From Corinectria fuckeliana (Eukaryota > Ascomycota > Sordariomycetes > Hypocreales > Nectriaceae): a DNA stretch of 64,000 nt. The notes beneath the pieces are model-generated. The model worked only from the letters and a program-made list of their open reading frames with translations. It did not search any database and had not been told where the DNA came from. Of the stretch, positions 32,708 to 44,386 are shown piece after piece. The DNA lies in the NCBI GenBank assembly GCA_019137255.1, contig WPDH01000062.1, forward strand, positions 230,377 to 294,376, written 5' to 3'. A program made the position numbers and the translations under genes. Each line of letters starts with the position of its first letter. Position 1 is the first letter of the stretch.

Positions 32708-35700
32708 TTACGATGATGACCCAATCTTGTTGAGGCCCTTCAAGGAGCCCAAGCTTAGTGCTAAGCCCTGCGATCGGCTTCTAATTCGGACGAAGCCGGT
32801 AATAGGTCCATCTTCTCCCTCCTTCTCAATGCTCAAGTTGGCAAGAGCATCCTCACCTACGTTACAGTTAGCAAACAAGCCACGAGTCCGACCCATCTCC
32901 GGTGAAGCCACTTACCGAACACACTGCGGGCATATAGGTTGGCGCTGAGGAACTGGCAGTCGCCCTTAAGACTGGCCTCTGGTGTCAGGCAGTTCATATT
33001 TGTGCACGCCATAAGTTGCTCGAGGAAATCCCGCAGCGATGTCGCTTTGGAGTTGATGTTGACTTTGTTCTCCCACTCGAACTCAGTCCACATAGTACGG
33101 AACTGCGTCTCTGTGCAGGTGGCTGGCTGGATATAATCCATAATGTCGACGTGCAGGTCATTAAGGATGACAACGTTGGTATCAGTAGAGTGGGCTCCGT
33201 CATACACCACATTACCGAAGATGACACCGGTGTCGGTCGACGAGACCTTGATTGTGCATTGCACGTTGTGGAAATCGTGAGGGCCGAGGTTTTGGGTTGT
33301 CGGCCTCTCAACAACCTTGAGATCACCCAAGGTCGCGAACTCGACCGACAAGTTCTGGAGCGTCTCGGTCGTTTGGTTGACGAGGAGAACGTCCAGAACG
33401 ATGTCGAATTGGTGGACCTTGACGTATGCCTCAGCATAAACGGGATCGGAGAAACCAGTCAGTTGGACCACGCGGCTGAGCTTTGATGACAGATCTTCAG
33501 CAGTCGATTCACCGCCAGTTGCCCTCTCCAGATCAACCTCAATTTCATCCAAACCGTCGCTGGCGTTCTTCTTGGAAAGCTGTCGAATCTGGACGACATC
33601 ATCAACCTGCACGGCAGCCTTTGCTTTCTCAACGGCCTCCTTGGCAGCTCGTTTTTTCTCCTCGACCTGGACCATAGCATGGAAAGCCTTGCGAGTGTCA
33701 TCCAGCCAGACGGTCCCCAGACTCTTCTTCTCCTCGAATTCTGCAAGTGACCGCACGCAGGACATGATGCGGTCGACTGAGTCCTCGTCGATAGGAGCCT
33801 TGACAAAATGCGATTGCCCGACACGGATGATTGAGATCATGATGAGCATGGCCTCGGCCCTCAGTGCGTTGGTGCGCGCCTTGTCGGATGAAATCTCGGA
33901 GTGGCGCATCACAAGCTTGACCAGAGTCGACGACAACACGGTGGCAAGGTAGTAGTCGCCGTCGAGGATGAGTTGACGCAGGGGTGGCTTTTGAGCGGCC
34001 TTGACGGCTTCCAGCTTGGCAGCTGCGGATGATTGGCTAGTGAGGGCAGTCTCAGTGGCATAGGTGCCATCGGCGAGGACCTTCCGCGAGCCGGTAGGCG
34101 CTGTCACCTTGGAGGTTCCGTTGATGTGGTCCTCGGGCTTGTCGTCGGTGTCGTGTGTGTCCAGCAAACGCTGTTCCGAGGCAAGAATAGGCATCTCACC
34201 CAGGCTAGCACGTATCCTCTTCCAAGCATCCCGAATGTCTTTCTCCTCGAGCGAGTACTCGCCGATAATCCACATGATTCCGCGGTAAACCTTGCCAGCC
34301 CGGACCTCGCCCAATGTAGAGACAAGGCGTCCGATAATTGTAGTTCGGAGGTTGGGGAACTTCTCGACAACCTCTTTGACGAAGTTGATCACGTCAACGG
34401 CGGATGCGTTGTTAAAGTCGGCAATGAAGTCCATGAGAAGCTCCACCACACTGGCGGCAACCTCGGAGAACTTGATGGCGCACTGGTGAATGGAGTGAAT
34501 GAGGAGTGTCCGGTACTCGGCGTTCTTTTCATACTCTTGGTCAACAGTCTTAGAAAGTTCCTTCTTAAGAAGAAGCACAACCTCCTCAACGTTCTTGCTC
34601 GTAACCATCTCAAGTGCAATGCCAAGAGCCTTTCTCCGTACGTCGATATCCGTGCTAGAGAGCACACGTAATATCTCCATGGTCAGATCGTCCAAGATGC
34701 CGACGTTCTTCTTGCGCAACTGGTCGACGCGATCGAGCACAATTAGCTTGACGTTGTTGTCGGCCTCCTTGATGCTGAGCTCAATGAATTTGGCAGCGGC
34801 GGCCTTGACGGCGACAGGGTTGTTTGTCAGGGCAGTGAGTGATGAAGCAGCTTCGTAAACGACAGTTGATACGCCAGCCTCTAGCAAGTCGAAGATTAAC
34901 CTCAGGTAGCGTGCCTATCAAATTGGTCAGTTGATGTTCGCCATCGCAACAAATGAAGAAAAGCAAGAACAGACCTTGTTCTGGGAGTTTTGGATTGCAT
35001 CCTTGCGGATGAACTCGAGCTCAACGAGTTGCAAAAGCTCCTCTGCATTAGGGATACCTTCAAAGATGGAGCTAAGATAGACGAGCGCGGCATCGTGGTT
35101 GATGCTAGCCAAAGCAGCGAATGCATTCCTCTTGCAGGTAGCATCAGTTTCCCCATCCAAGAAGGTGGAAATGAGTTCCGAGGCATCGGGAATTAGGGAA
35201 GGCGAATGTAAGTAGATAGAGGAGACGGCAAAGACGGCGTTCTTTCGGACGTAGGCGTGGCGATGCTCCAGGCAGGATCGCGCCGAGGACAGGAGGGGCT
35301 CGATGAGCTCGGCCTCCCTTAGCTTGCAAAGAAAGCGCAGCGTGTTGCCTCGAATATACTCGTTGGGGTGCTGGAGGTCATTGCGGATGCCATTGCTGTG
35401 TCGAAAAGGTCAGCGAGGTGCAAGGCGCATAGTCGTGGGCGGGAAACCGTACCAAACCAGAATCATCTCCTGCTTCAGCTTGCCGGTGCTATCAAGCTTT
35501 GGGCAGATCTCGTAGTAGAAGTATAGAAGCTTCTTCAGAGGTTTGTATTTGGAAGGCATGACGAATCGGATGATGTGCATGAGCAGGGAGGGCATGGAGT
35601 CTCCGTTGAGCATAATAGTCAAGATGCGCTTCATGGTCTCGACCTTGGTCTCATCGGTGCCCTTCTCCAGCTGCGTGCGCAGGTCAGAGAGGCTAGGGAC

Positions 35701-35757
35701 GTCGGCAGCATTATCCTGGTGGACAAGACTGTAGGCGTTCTCGAGAAAGCCGGACAT
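32708..35757 (-). CDS. SEC26: Coatomer subunit beta (beta-COP)
   Basis: Core F-subcomplex subunit of COPI, the coat for retrograde Golgi-to-ER and intra-Golgi vesicles. Minus strand exons 35757-35453, 35395-34975, 34914-32916 and 32856-32708 give 957 aa, the normal fungal length. The N-terminus [20 protein letters not shown] and [16 protein letters not shown] are diagnostic. The adaptin-like HEAT solenoid fills about residues 1-520 (e.g. [37 protein letters not shown]), followed by a lysine-rich linker near 680-720 and the C-terminal appendage ([30 protein letters not shown]). The last exon supplies the conserved [14 protein letters not shown] end and [11 protein letters not shown] tail. The start was set at the methionine of MSGFLENAY; the frame's upstream extension has no ATG. 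Divergent from MAGO. Confidence 0.97.
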
Positions 35758-36347
35758 GTTGGGCAGGTTCACCGGCAGTTGGCCGTGGGTGGTGGTGGTG
35801 GAGGATGTTGTAGATGGGACGTGGCTCGAAGGGGACAAGAGGCGGGCGTGGGATCGGTGGTAGTGTCGAGCCGGCGGTGGGGAGGTTCAGGGGCTTGAGG
35901 GTGCTCGGAGCTGTCCAGCTTCAGGGGACGGGACAAGTTGAAAAATGCGCCAGTTCCATCCGTTGAGGTGTCGCAGCGCGCAATCGCCGGCCAAGGTTGC
36001 CAGAGTCCCAAGGTTGTTCTGAACCAGCTCTAATAGAAAACGTCAGCTACAAGGAGATCTATCTGTCCTGCCAGCGGGACGTCGAACAGGTGGCACTACT
36101 AGTAAGCGAGGGAGTGGGAGTGGCTGGTGTCCGTCACGTGAGAGCAGCACGGCCACGACAACGGCAACAAGCCACGAGGGCGTCGATGAGTGCCCCGCCC
36201 TTCCTGGTCCGTGCACCTTCTGGCTCTCATCTTGGTTATTTTGCTGTCCCGCGTCCTCAGCCTCGCGGACGGCGGGCTTCGAGGATCCGTAGTTTGTTTG
36301 TTGACAGACTGACAGACTCAACACGACGTGTACGCACAGCCGCAACC
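35758..36347. promoter_or_regulatory. Shared divergent promoter of SEC26 and MAGO
   Basis: 590 bases between two divergent start codons, so both genes draw promoter function from here. It is GC-rich with GGTGGTGGTGG near 35790. No TATA box is obvious on either side. Confidence 0.5.
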
Positions 36348-37113
36348 ATGGCTACCCCAAATGAGCCTTTCTATCTCCGGTACTAGTACGGCACCCATGG
36401 TTCAGACCATATATCGCTATCCTCTCCCCCGAAACCAGATGCTAATACCCTTTCTCTCACAGCTCCGGTCACATGGGTCGCTTCGGCCACGAGTTCCTAG
36501 GTGCGAGCCTCAACAACCAGTCCTCCAATTTCCATCGAGCCCATGTACTTACTTCCATCAATCATCAGAATTCGACTTCCGCGTTGTTGGTGACGGCCGC
36601 AGCGCCGTAGCGAGATACGCGAACAATTCGAATTACCGAAACGATAGCCTGATTCGCAAAGAGAGTAAGGCAAGCTCTTGGGGTCCTGGGGTGGCTGTCA
36701 CTGACGAGGATACGTAGTGTGCGTCAGCTCTGTCGTGGTAGACGAGATCAAGCGCATCATCAAGGCGAGCGAAATCACAAAGTACGCCAGATAGCTCACC
36801 CGACTCATCCGCGGACCCTCCTAACTCTGAGCAGGGAAGACGACTCCAAGTGGCCGCAAAAGAACAAGGACGGCCGACAGGAGCTGGAGATTCGGGTTGG
36901 AAATGATCACATTTCGTTCGAGGTTGGTCACGTTGGGTTGGGTGTGAAAGGGAAGACTAACAGTGAAAACAGACCGCCAAGATTGGTTCGCTGGTTGATG
37001 TGACAGAATCCGCCGATCCTGAAGGCCTACGAGTTTTCTACTACCTTGTCCAAGATCTGAAGGCGTTGGTGTTTAGCTTGATTGCACTTCACTTCAAGAT
37101 CAAGCCTATCTAA
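36348..37113 (+). CDS. MAGO: Mago nashi, exon-junction-complex core protein
   Basis: Binds Y14/RBM8 and locks eIF4AIII onto spliced mRNA. 154 aa from six small exons: 36348-36385, 36463-36500, 36569-36664, 36718-36781, 36835-36922, 36973-37113; five introns of 50-77 nt, all GT-AG. The spliced protein is nearly the textbook sequence: [19 protein letters not shown], then [53 protein letters not shown], and the end [18 protein letters not shown]. No residue of the core looks missing. The density of introns in so short a gene is striking and fits an ancestral intron-rich gene structure kept in an EJC component. No continuous open frame exceeds 50 codons, so it is easily missed. Confidence 0.96.
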
Positions 37114-38824
37114 AGAAATGGCGAGCAAGGTTAGGGATGGGGGCGTTGACGATGGACGGGGGATACCCTGTTATGGCCAAAAGAAGATTATAGCCTTGGG
37201 AAGAAGGGATGCAGGACTGACAGGTGAAATGTTCAGCAATGCACCAAGTTGTGGCAGGCAATGACATGGCTGGCAAAGAACGGTGTACAGGGGCCTTGTT
37301 GGTCCGCATGCATCTATACCTATGACTACTTCGTGTAGGCTTCACACACGCGAGAACGGGCGGGCCAAGACGCGAAACCTCGTGGAGAATAAGAAGGAGA
37401 AAACACAACCACCCGACAAAAGTCATGAATGGCGTGCATAAAATGATGGGAAGCTAGGAGATTATTAGATGGGAGTCATGGATGTGAGCCAAGTTGCCAT
37501 GGTACGACAGGTAGTTGGTAGGGATTGGATGCCAATTGCATGGACAACTCAAGGTCGGACCACACTGATTTCTCACACACCCAGACACACACTCGTTGAC
37601 ACGCTCAGACATGTTCTCACAGGCTCACGCACCAACGCACACACCACTGGCTGCGAGCACGGAGTCGGTTCACGGTAGCGCCAGGGTTGCTCTCTGGTCG
37701 CGTTCGAGGGAGGGAGGGCGAGCTGCGCTGAGCCTACATACCAAGTAGTATTCGTACGTACGTGACATTGTCTGATTTTGAATCATGCCAACTTGCCAAC
37801 CTGGATCCGACGAGATGGAATGGTGTCGGGTCGGAGCTCGGAGCGTGGAGCACACTGGTGCGAGGTGGCTCCGGCGGGTTCCCCCATGTTCCAATGGCCC
37901 AGGCCGGGGGGGGGGGGGGCGCTGGAGCAACCCCNNGTCCAAGGGCCCGGGGGGGGGGGGGGGGGGGCGCTGGAGCAACTCAAACCAAGGGCGCTGAGAA
38001 GGCCGTGAGGAGGGTCCAATCTGCCAGAGTGGACGGGAGAGAGTGGAGGGTCCCGCCTGAGATGCCTCAAGTTCCCGCAGGCCCGCATTTGCCCAGGGCC
38101 GTGACTTGGCGTCTTCCGGGGAGAACGACGCACGCTTCCAGGAGTCCAGGGATCCGAAGGTACATCCACGCACAGTTAACTAAGGTAAGGTAGGTACGGT
38201 ATATTGTAGTCTGTACTGAGGTACCGTGAGATCCAATCCACGGGGCATCCCATCTCATCCCATCCCACCAAGTCACCCACGCTACATCGGGCGCTAGCAA
38301 ATCAAGGCTTCCATTTGGGTGGCATCTCCCAGGTTGACCAGGTCTCTGCCAGGTAACTTAACTTAGGTCGCCCAGGTCTCCCCATGAAAACCCAGCAGCC
38401 CATCATCACCGACTTGTCCCTTTTCGCCATCGACCCATTTGCAACTTGGGCCAATTTGCTCTCTTGCTTGCTCGCCTCCTCGCTCTGTACTATTATCCCT
38501 ACTTCCTATTCCTCATTTCCCCTTCACCTCCAGTAATGGGCACTCGTCTTACTTCCTAAGGCCAGTTGATGCGCCTGGGGCCTTTGTTAGCTAAAACCCC
38601 CATGTTACGCCTGTCCCGAGATCGCCACCGGTGGTGAATCCCCTCCGTAGCCTCCATCTCTGCGACCCAACGAGCGACGGCCGGCCGCCATTCAGACTTC
38701 GATCGCCTCAGCCCTATCCAAGGAGAACCGAAGCCGACGCCCCATATCCTACTCTCCAACGCCTTCCATCTCATCCCTCTTGTCTTGTCGTGGGTCTTGA
38801 CTCCCCGACTCCACGCCATCTGCG
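37114..38824. other. Intergenic region with an assembly gap flanked by poly-G
   Basis: About 1.7 kb. The 3' region of MAGO runs to about 37450. A TAAGGTAAGGTAGGTACGG-type motif cluster lies at about 38180-38227, and a GATGCCCCGTGG/ATCCCATCTCATCCC stretch follows. The remainder is probably GID4 promoter. Open frames are artefacts of the GC-rich, low-complexity sequence. Confidence 0.45.
37906..37979. other. Assembly gap with duplicated poly-G flanks
   Basis: A run of 14 G (37906-37919) followed by CGCTGGAGCAAC, then CCC, a two-base gap (NN at 37935-37936), then GTCCAAGGGCCC, a run of 19 G (37949-37967) and the same CGCTGGAGCAAC again. The two sides look like the ends of two contigs covering one locus that the assembler failed to merge. 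Confidence 0.75.
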
Positions 38825-40135
38825 ATGCCGACTCCAGCTTCCAATCCGCCTCCCGACACGTCGCCGCCGCGGTCCTACAGTTTCTCGACCTGCCCCGACG
38901 ATGTTCAGCATCCCTCCTGGCAATCACACAGCGCCGTCCAAGAACATAGCGACATGGGGGTTCAGCCTGTGCCCTCCGTCTTGATAGATGGCGCCTCACC
39001 TCCTGTCGTCGACACGGCGCCTACGCCCGAGGGTCCAGCTACTGACGATGCCGTCATGGACGACAGGCGGGCATCCATCGCCGATGAACCATCATCACGG
39101 TCAACCACCATGTCACCCCACCCCCAGTCCACCGTCACTGCCGTCACATCACCCACTCCCAGCGGACCAGAAGCCGACCTGGTCAAGAGTCGAGACGCCG
39201 AGATCGGCAGCCAGCTGAGCTGTGAACCCTCAAACAGCACCCAACCAGCTCCCGAATCCGAGAACCTACCGCGTGCTGCCACGAGAAGAAGAGCCTCGCC
39301 CAGCCACGAATGGGAAGCAATCGATGTCGATGCGCAAGAGAACGAGCTCTGGTCTCCGTCAATGGGGCCTGACTACTCCAGCATGCGGGTAAGCCATCGC
39401 GCCTCTCCTGCATGACGCAAGCACAAGTACTTAACCAAACCACTCCAGGTCATCCCCTCCTCGCCGTCGTCGTACCTACGTGCAGGCAGCCGATTCCACG
39501 GCACTCAGCAGTCAGAAAGGCAGGTCTACGACGTCCAGGTTGAGATCAAGCACGTGGACATGCGGGAGTCTTTCCTCTCTGGGTATCTGCGCATCCAAGG
39601 TCGCCCCATCCATCTACGCCTATCTTCCCGATCTCCATTGCTAACACTCTATTCAGGACTAACTGAAGACCATCCAACCCTCACGACATACTTTGAAGGC
39701 GAGATTATCGGAACCAAGTACAGTTTTTACACCGAACATGACAACTGGGGCGCAAACAGCAAGGTGGATCTGAGCCATTGGGCCAAGTTCCCAGCTTTCC
39801 GTCCCTTTCAGAAACAGGCACGCAAAGGCCCCATTACCATTCGGGACGGTTTCCAAAGGGAACACATATTCATGAGATGGAAGGAGCATTTCCTCGTTCC
39901 CGACCATCGAGTACGCACCATAACAGGTGCGAGCTTCGAGGGCTTCTACTACATATGCTTCAACCAGATCAAGGGAGAGGTCAGTGGGATATACTTCCAC
40001 TCCAAGAGCGAAAAGTGAGTTCTCAACACGTACACACCAAGCGATGCATGCTAATCCTCCTGCCTCAGGTTCCAACAATTGGAACTGAAGTACGTGCCTG
40101 ATCGGGGCTGCTTCGCTGCGACTGAACTTCGGTGA
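38825..40135 (+). CDS. GID4: GID complex substrate receptor GID4 (VID24)
   Basis: Receptor of the GID/CTLH ubiquitin ligase that recognises Pro/N-degrons; in yeast it directs gluconeogenic enzymes such as fructose-1,6-bisphosphatase to degradation when glucose returns. Exons 38825-39388, 39449-39599, 39657-40014, 40069-40135 give 379 aa. The first ~190 residues are proline/serine/threonine-rich and disordered. The GID4 beta-barrel follows: YLRAGSRFHGTQQSERQVYDV, VEIKHVDMRESFLSGYLRIQG, LTEDHPTLTTYFEGEIIG, HIFMRWKEHFLVPDH and GASFEGFYYICFNQIKGE, ending RGCFAATELR. All blocks of the family are present. Start is the first ATG of the frame; the low-complexity N-terminus makes it the least certain part. 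Convergent with TRM11 (291 bp between stops). Confidence 0.95.
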
Positions 40136-40426
40136 GAGCCCAACGCCTCCCGTTCTGCGGCACAAGTTCGGGGCTGCGGCTAGTAGCTAGGAGCCAGTGC
40201 TGGATGGTTTATTTGATCCGACTTGGCCGGGCTCGGTTGGAAAGGCATCGATACACACAAACACAACACCAACAACACAACACATAGATAGGAGGCGGGA
40301 TGGCTATGCCCTTTATGACGACCTAGTGCACGCGAATTGTAGCTCACGACTCGCGGATATCAAAGATTATTATATGCGGAACACGGGAATATTGATGGAC
40401 AGGGTGTGGCATTCCTGTATATGCGT

Positions 40427-41918
40427 TTATTCGTCAGCCTCAAACTTCTTAAAATATCCACGTCGAAACGGATTGAGCTCGTCCGCCGTTGTCCCGTTAG
40501 TCTCGAGCTTCTTGCGAGTTCTGTAGGCCTCGAGCGAGTCCAGCGACACCTGCACATCAGGTATACGACGATACGTTATTAACCTCCTCGACCCTATGTA
40601 CGTCAGCATCGTTGGTGGCGTGTAAGAGGATAACTTGCACTCTGAGACGTACACTTATTGAACGGCTGAACACATATGGCAACAATATCCAAGCATGGGT
40701 GCGTGGGCACTGGAATCTCCAGCTCCTCGTCGTTGGCCGTCGGCATCCAGAAGGACAGTCTTCCCTCGTCAACCAAGGTCTCGGAGGCAAAGGTCAGGAT
40801 GTCGTCAAGCATAGCAAGAAAGCTATACGGCTTCTTAGGTGGGACATAATCTGGGTTCCTGCCCTCGTTAGCACTCATGTCCATGCCGGTCGTTGACGGG
40901 AAACTACACACTTTCCCTTCGTCCTGCCTGCCTCTATTAGCCAAGGAGTATTTTCAGGGTCCTTGCAGCCCAGTACTCTCAGCCCTTCCCGGACCCCGTA
41001 TGGAGGGTCCGAGACAATCCCGTCCCACCATCTGCTTTTTCTCATCGGGGTGTGCGTCAAATCGGCGGAAAACACATCGCCCAGGCACGCACCTAACCCA
41101 TACTGGTTGAAATTTCCTTGTAAGCTTTTTTTTCCGCCTTCGCCTCGCATGCTTCGGCCGTCAATATCACTTCCCCACGACAAAGCCCCAAACTGGGCAC
41201 AGGCGATAGGGAACGAGCCAGTCCCGACAAAGGGGTCGTAGAACAGCTTGCCAGGGGCGGCAAGGGCCATGTTAGCAGTTACCAATGCAAGTTCTGAATC
41301 CATGCTCGTGGTTGAGATGTATTCTCGCTTCTTTAAATCCAACTTCGTGATTAGTTCTCGTGATGAACTCGCCAGATATCGGCCAAAGTAGATAGTGGTG
41401 GGGTTGGGGATCCCAAGAGGCACGCTGTCGAAGGGCCACTCCTCAAAAATGGAGAAGGTTTCGTCTGGGCTGGACATTTTGATGGGCCCATCAAATCCTA
41501 GGAAACGGAACGAGTTGATGAGCTCAACTCTCTTGGCATTTGAGCGAGTTCCTTGATAAGGCTCCACGGCAAACTTGAAGGAGCACGTCTTGTACTGCTC
41601 CCACAGGTCAGGTGCCCCTTGCTTCACAGCTGAGTGTACTTCCTCGAGTGTCTTTCCGGTGCCCCAGAGCTCATGAATAGACTGGGCTAGGATGGACCTC
41701 TGAATCAACCGCTTTGCCGCATCGGCCGAGGGCAGTCGCACAACACAAAATGGGGACTATTAAGTGTGAGACTAGGGTTTGGGTGACTATATGGGCATAC
41801 GTACATCTAGGCTATAATTCAGAACTTTCATGTCCACGCCCTGGACGATTGCGAGAGACTCGATCTCGGGGAGTCGAAAGGACTCGTGCACTTGCGCAAA
41901 TTTGATGAGGAAATCCAT
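40427..41918 (-). CDS. TRM11: tRNA (guanine(10)-N2)-methyltransferase catalytic subunit
   Basis: Methylates G10 of tRNAs, working with the activator TRM112. Minus strand exons 41918-41805, 41756-40912, 40858-40653 and 40593-40427, 443 aa. The first exon (MDFLIKFAQVHESFRLPEIE) and the start of the second form the conserved N-terminal THUMP-like half. The Rossmann methyltransferase half has the AdoMet motif DPFVGTGSF and the catalytic SDPPYGVREG, near residues 240 and 310. The C-terminal exons give KKPYSFLAMLDDIL, THPCLDIVAICVQPFNKWSRRLITY, the usual end. Introns of 48-59 nt have good donors (two GTACGT). It is divergent from RPP40 with 463 bp between start codons. Confidence 0.95.
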
Positions 41919-42381
41919 CTTGCACGGCTCTGCTCTACTCTGTAGTTGATTCGAAAAGTGCACTCTTCACATGAGACGTGAAGGTGGGGGAAGGGCAGTG
42001 TTCAGCCTCAAGTCAACTCCATAAGTTGAGAAAAACTGTCTCATCGCACTCCTCATATGACCAGAACAGGCCTTGGAAGAGGTGTTACCGAAGAAATATC
42101 GGATTCGCACGCCATTAATGTTGTGGATGGTAGTTGCAGGTTTCGCGATTTGGGTGGATGCAGGCAGACAGGAAGTCTGTTCGTGGGTGTAAAAATATTC
42201 GCCGATGAAACCCCGGCAGCGAGAAAGTCCATTTTCTAAGCCATCTTTGAACTACAACCGATTACATATTACGCGCTCCCGGTTTCACCCATCATCCTCT
42301 CAAACAATTGGACATCAAACCAATCCTTCCCTCTTTACTGTATTCATTGTCTCTTCATTTCTCTCTGGAAAACCCTGGAAA
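41919..42381. promoter_or_regulatory. Shared divergent promoter of TRM11 and RPP40
   Basis: 463 bases between the start codons of two genes of tRNA maturation, suggesting a common promoter. The RPP40 side has a CT-rich leader (about 42290-42375). No TATA box or known factor site could be named. Confidence 0.5.
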
Positions 42382-43725
42382 ATGTTTCCAGCGGCAGCGC
42401 CGTCCGTCTATCAGGCACCAAAATGCTTCGTTACCTATGGTACCATGGGCCACGTCGACACCAAACAGGCTCCTCATAAGGGCAAGCCGTGGACAGCCAT
42501 CATGTCAAAGGACTTTATACACAAGGTTTAAAGAGATTTGTATTATTTTCTGCAACTTAAGCTAATCCACCCACAGATAGACTTAATCTTGCCTAAAGAG
42601 TCTTATGACTCAGTTTACCAAAAGGTCATTGAGACGCGCCAACAACCCAAGTATTCCAGGGTAGTTATGACACTCGGAGACATCCTCGAGGGGGAATTCT
42701 TCACCGAGTATATCAAGAAGGGTATTTGAAGCTAGATTCTATCCGCCGATGCAGGAAACACATGCTGAAACCAGCGTATAGGAAATGTGCTCATGCTCTC
42801 CGAGGGAAAGACAGCGACGGGGAGCTTGTTCACACTGCATGAAGGTATGAGTTGAAGCTAAGCTGAAAGTGACAGAGCGCTAATCAGCAACAGGTACCCT
42901 TAACATGTATTTTGATAAGGAGACATACGAACGAGCTGGGCTCGTGGGTAAGCCCTATGGTACAAAGGACTCAAGGAGCTTAATGCCACGATGGAGTTCG
43001 TTACCAAAATTCAAAACCTCTATATCATACTAATCAATAGCTACAGTTGTTTCGTTCAACCTTAGAAGCCCGACGATGCTACGTGGGAAAAAGGGATTCG
43101 ATCGATTGATCTATGCTTGCAAGAATGTCCTAAAGCAATCGAAAACTTGGCTGTTCTGCAATGTCGCCGAAACGAGTAAGTCCCGGTTTGGTCCCGAGGC
43201 GTATGGCTTTCAATGAGGTTCTAATATCCACCAGCACCCTCCCCAGACCCTTTGCAGAAATATTTTCCCATGTCCTTCACCTCCTCGCCAGGAATCACCC
43301 GAGATCTCGTCGCGCTTCAGGGGCCAGTAGACATTCCTTCTGAGATCCTTGCCAGCGTTGATCGACCCGCGCTTGAAGAGGCAGCAACAGAGTGCTACGA
43401 GTGGCTGTCACTCATCCGACTTGGGAGTCCTCGAGTGGAACTCCATGATAAGATCGATCCCTATCTCTCGAGATACCAGGTACCAGGAGAGGCCAAGGGG
43501 AGTGTGTCCGTATGCAGACTAAGTTGGCAGGGGCTCATTTCTTCAAGTTGGCTCCACGGATTGCTTGTTGGCACTCTCGCTGCTTGTCCATCAGCGGCAT
43601 GGTTCTCCTTGAGCGCCACTTGTTTCTCAATGAGCGTTCCAGGTAGTGGTGACGAGGTCATGATTCTTCGGCCTCCGGTAGCCGAAACCAAGTATATTAT
43701 GTGGGAGACGAAAACATCAGAGTGA
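42382..43725 (+). CDS. RPP40: Ribonuclease P/MRP subunit, RPP40 family
   Basis: Protein subunit associated with RNase P (5' processing of pre-tRNA) and RNase MRP. Six exons: 42382-42525, 42577-42721, 42782-42844, 42894-42995, 43047-43175, 43235-43725; 357 aa. The spliced protein carries FVTYGTMGHVDTKQAPHKGK, LPKESYDSVYQKV, LGDILEGEFFTEYIKKGNVL, then the family signature DKETYERAGLVGKPYG near residue 120. KKGFDRLIYACKNVL, EWLSLIRLGSPRV and the C-terminal LRPPVAETKYIMWE block follow. Introns are short (49-60 nt) with clear CTAAT or TACTAAT branches, but three donors (GTTTAA, GTATTT, GTTCGT) depart from consensus. The first exon ends in the stop TAA if the intron is missed, so the gene is easily overlooked. 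Its stop lies four bases from that of the next gene on the other strand. Confidence 0.92.
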
Positions 43726-43729
43726 CATC

Positions 43730-44386
43730 TTAGTCCTGCTTGGCTCGCACGCTCCGATCGTCGCCAAGCCCCTCTCCCAGGATAGCCTCCTCGACGAGTT
43801 TGCGCAAATCAGCCTGTCCTTGGGGGGTATTGAAGTCGTCACGCTGAGCCAACTCTTCGATCCTTCTCCTGAATTCGGGGTCGACATCGCCCAGGACGTC
43901 TTGAACTTGGTCCATGGTACCGATGGTTACGGGCATGCCCTCTGGGGGCGTGGGGATCACCTCGGGGAGGATGGCGGCAGCAATAGACTCGAGATCGTCT
44001 CCTTGTTCGGCCTCGATCTTGGCGAGATAGGTGGCAACAGCAGGAAAGTCGCCCTCGCCCTCGATTTTCTCTCTAGCTGTCAATCCTTCCGACCCTTTGT
44101 GGTTGATATTGGCACCGAGTTCCTCGACCAAGACTTGGGCAGCGCCTTCCGTCTCGACCACAAATAGGGCAGTCTCATTGTCTTCGTCTTTGAGGTTTAC
44201 GTCGACATGGAACTCGTTTATCAGCGCTCGTAGGAGTTCGAGGTGGTTGTAGCTTGCAGCAGCGTGAACGAGGGAGTAGCCATGTTCATCTTGCGACGAG
44301 GCCAGCGCTGGGTTTTCGCGAAGGAGGGGCAGCAAGGCGGGGTTGTTATCGGCAGCCAGCAGGTATGGATTCTGAGGAGGGACCAT
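43730..44386 (-). CDS. Ankyrin-repeat protein, small, YCR051W-like
   Basis: 218 aa, single exon; the ATG at 44386 is the first in frame. Three to four ankyrin repeats fill residues ~5-120 (NPALLPLLRENPALASSQDEHGYSLVHAAASYNH, given here in part; ELLRALINEFHVDVNLKDED; GANINHKGSEGLTARE). The rest is acidic and helical with a conserved-looking end (DPEFRRRIEELAQRDDFNTPQGQADL). It recalls the small cytosolic ankyrin proteins of yeasts such as YCR051W, for which no clear function is known. Its 3' end abuts that of RPP40, so the two mature transcripts must overlap. It shares its upstream region with TRL1 on the other strand. Confidence 0.85.
   Translation of the reverse strand: MVPPQNPYLLAADNNPALLPLLRENPALASSQDEHGYSLVHAAASYNHLELLRALINEFHVDVNLKDEDNETALFVVETEGAAQVLVEELGANINHKGSEGLTAREKIEGEGDFPAVATYLAKIEAEQGDDLESIAAAILPEVIPTPPEGMPVTIGTMDQVQDVLGDVDPEFRRRIEELAQRDDFNTPQGQADLRKLVEEAILGEGLGDDRSVRAKQD

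Noticed and set aside
37600..37660. Repeated CACAC/CTCAC words considered as a short tandem array or CRISPR-like repeat
   Set aside because: Irregular spacing and no conserved unit; CRISPR is not expected in a fungal nucleus.
37762..38193. Open frames across the N gap with Gly-rich translation
   Set aside because: Created by the poly-G runs and the undefined bases; not coding.
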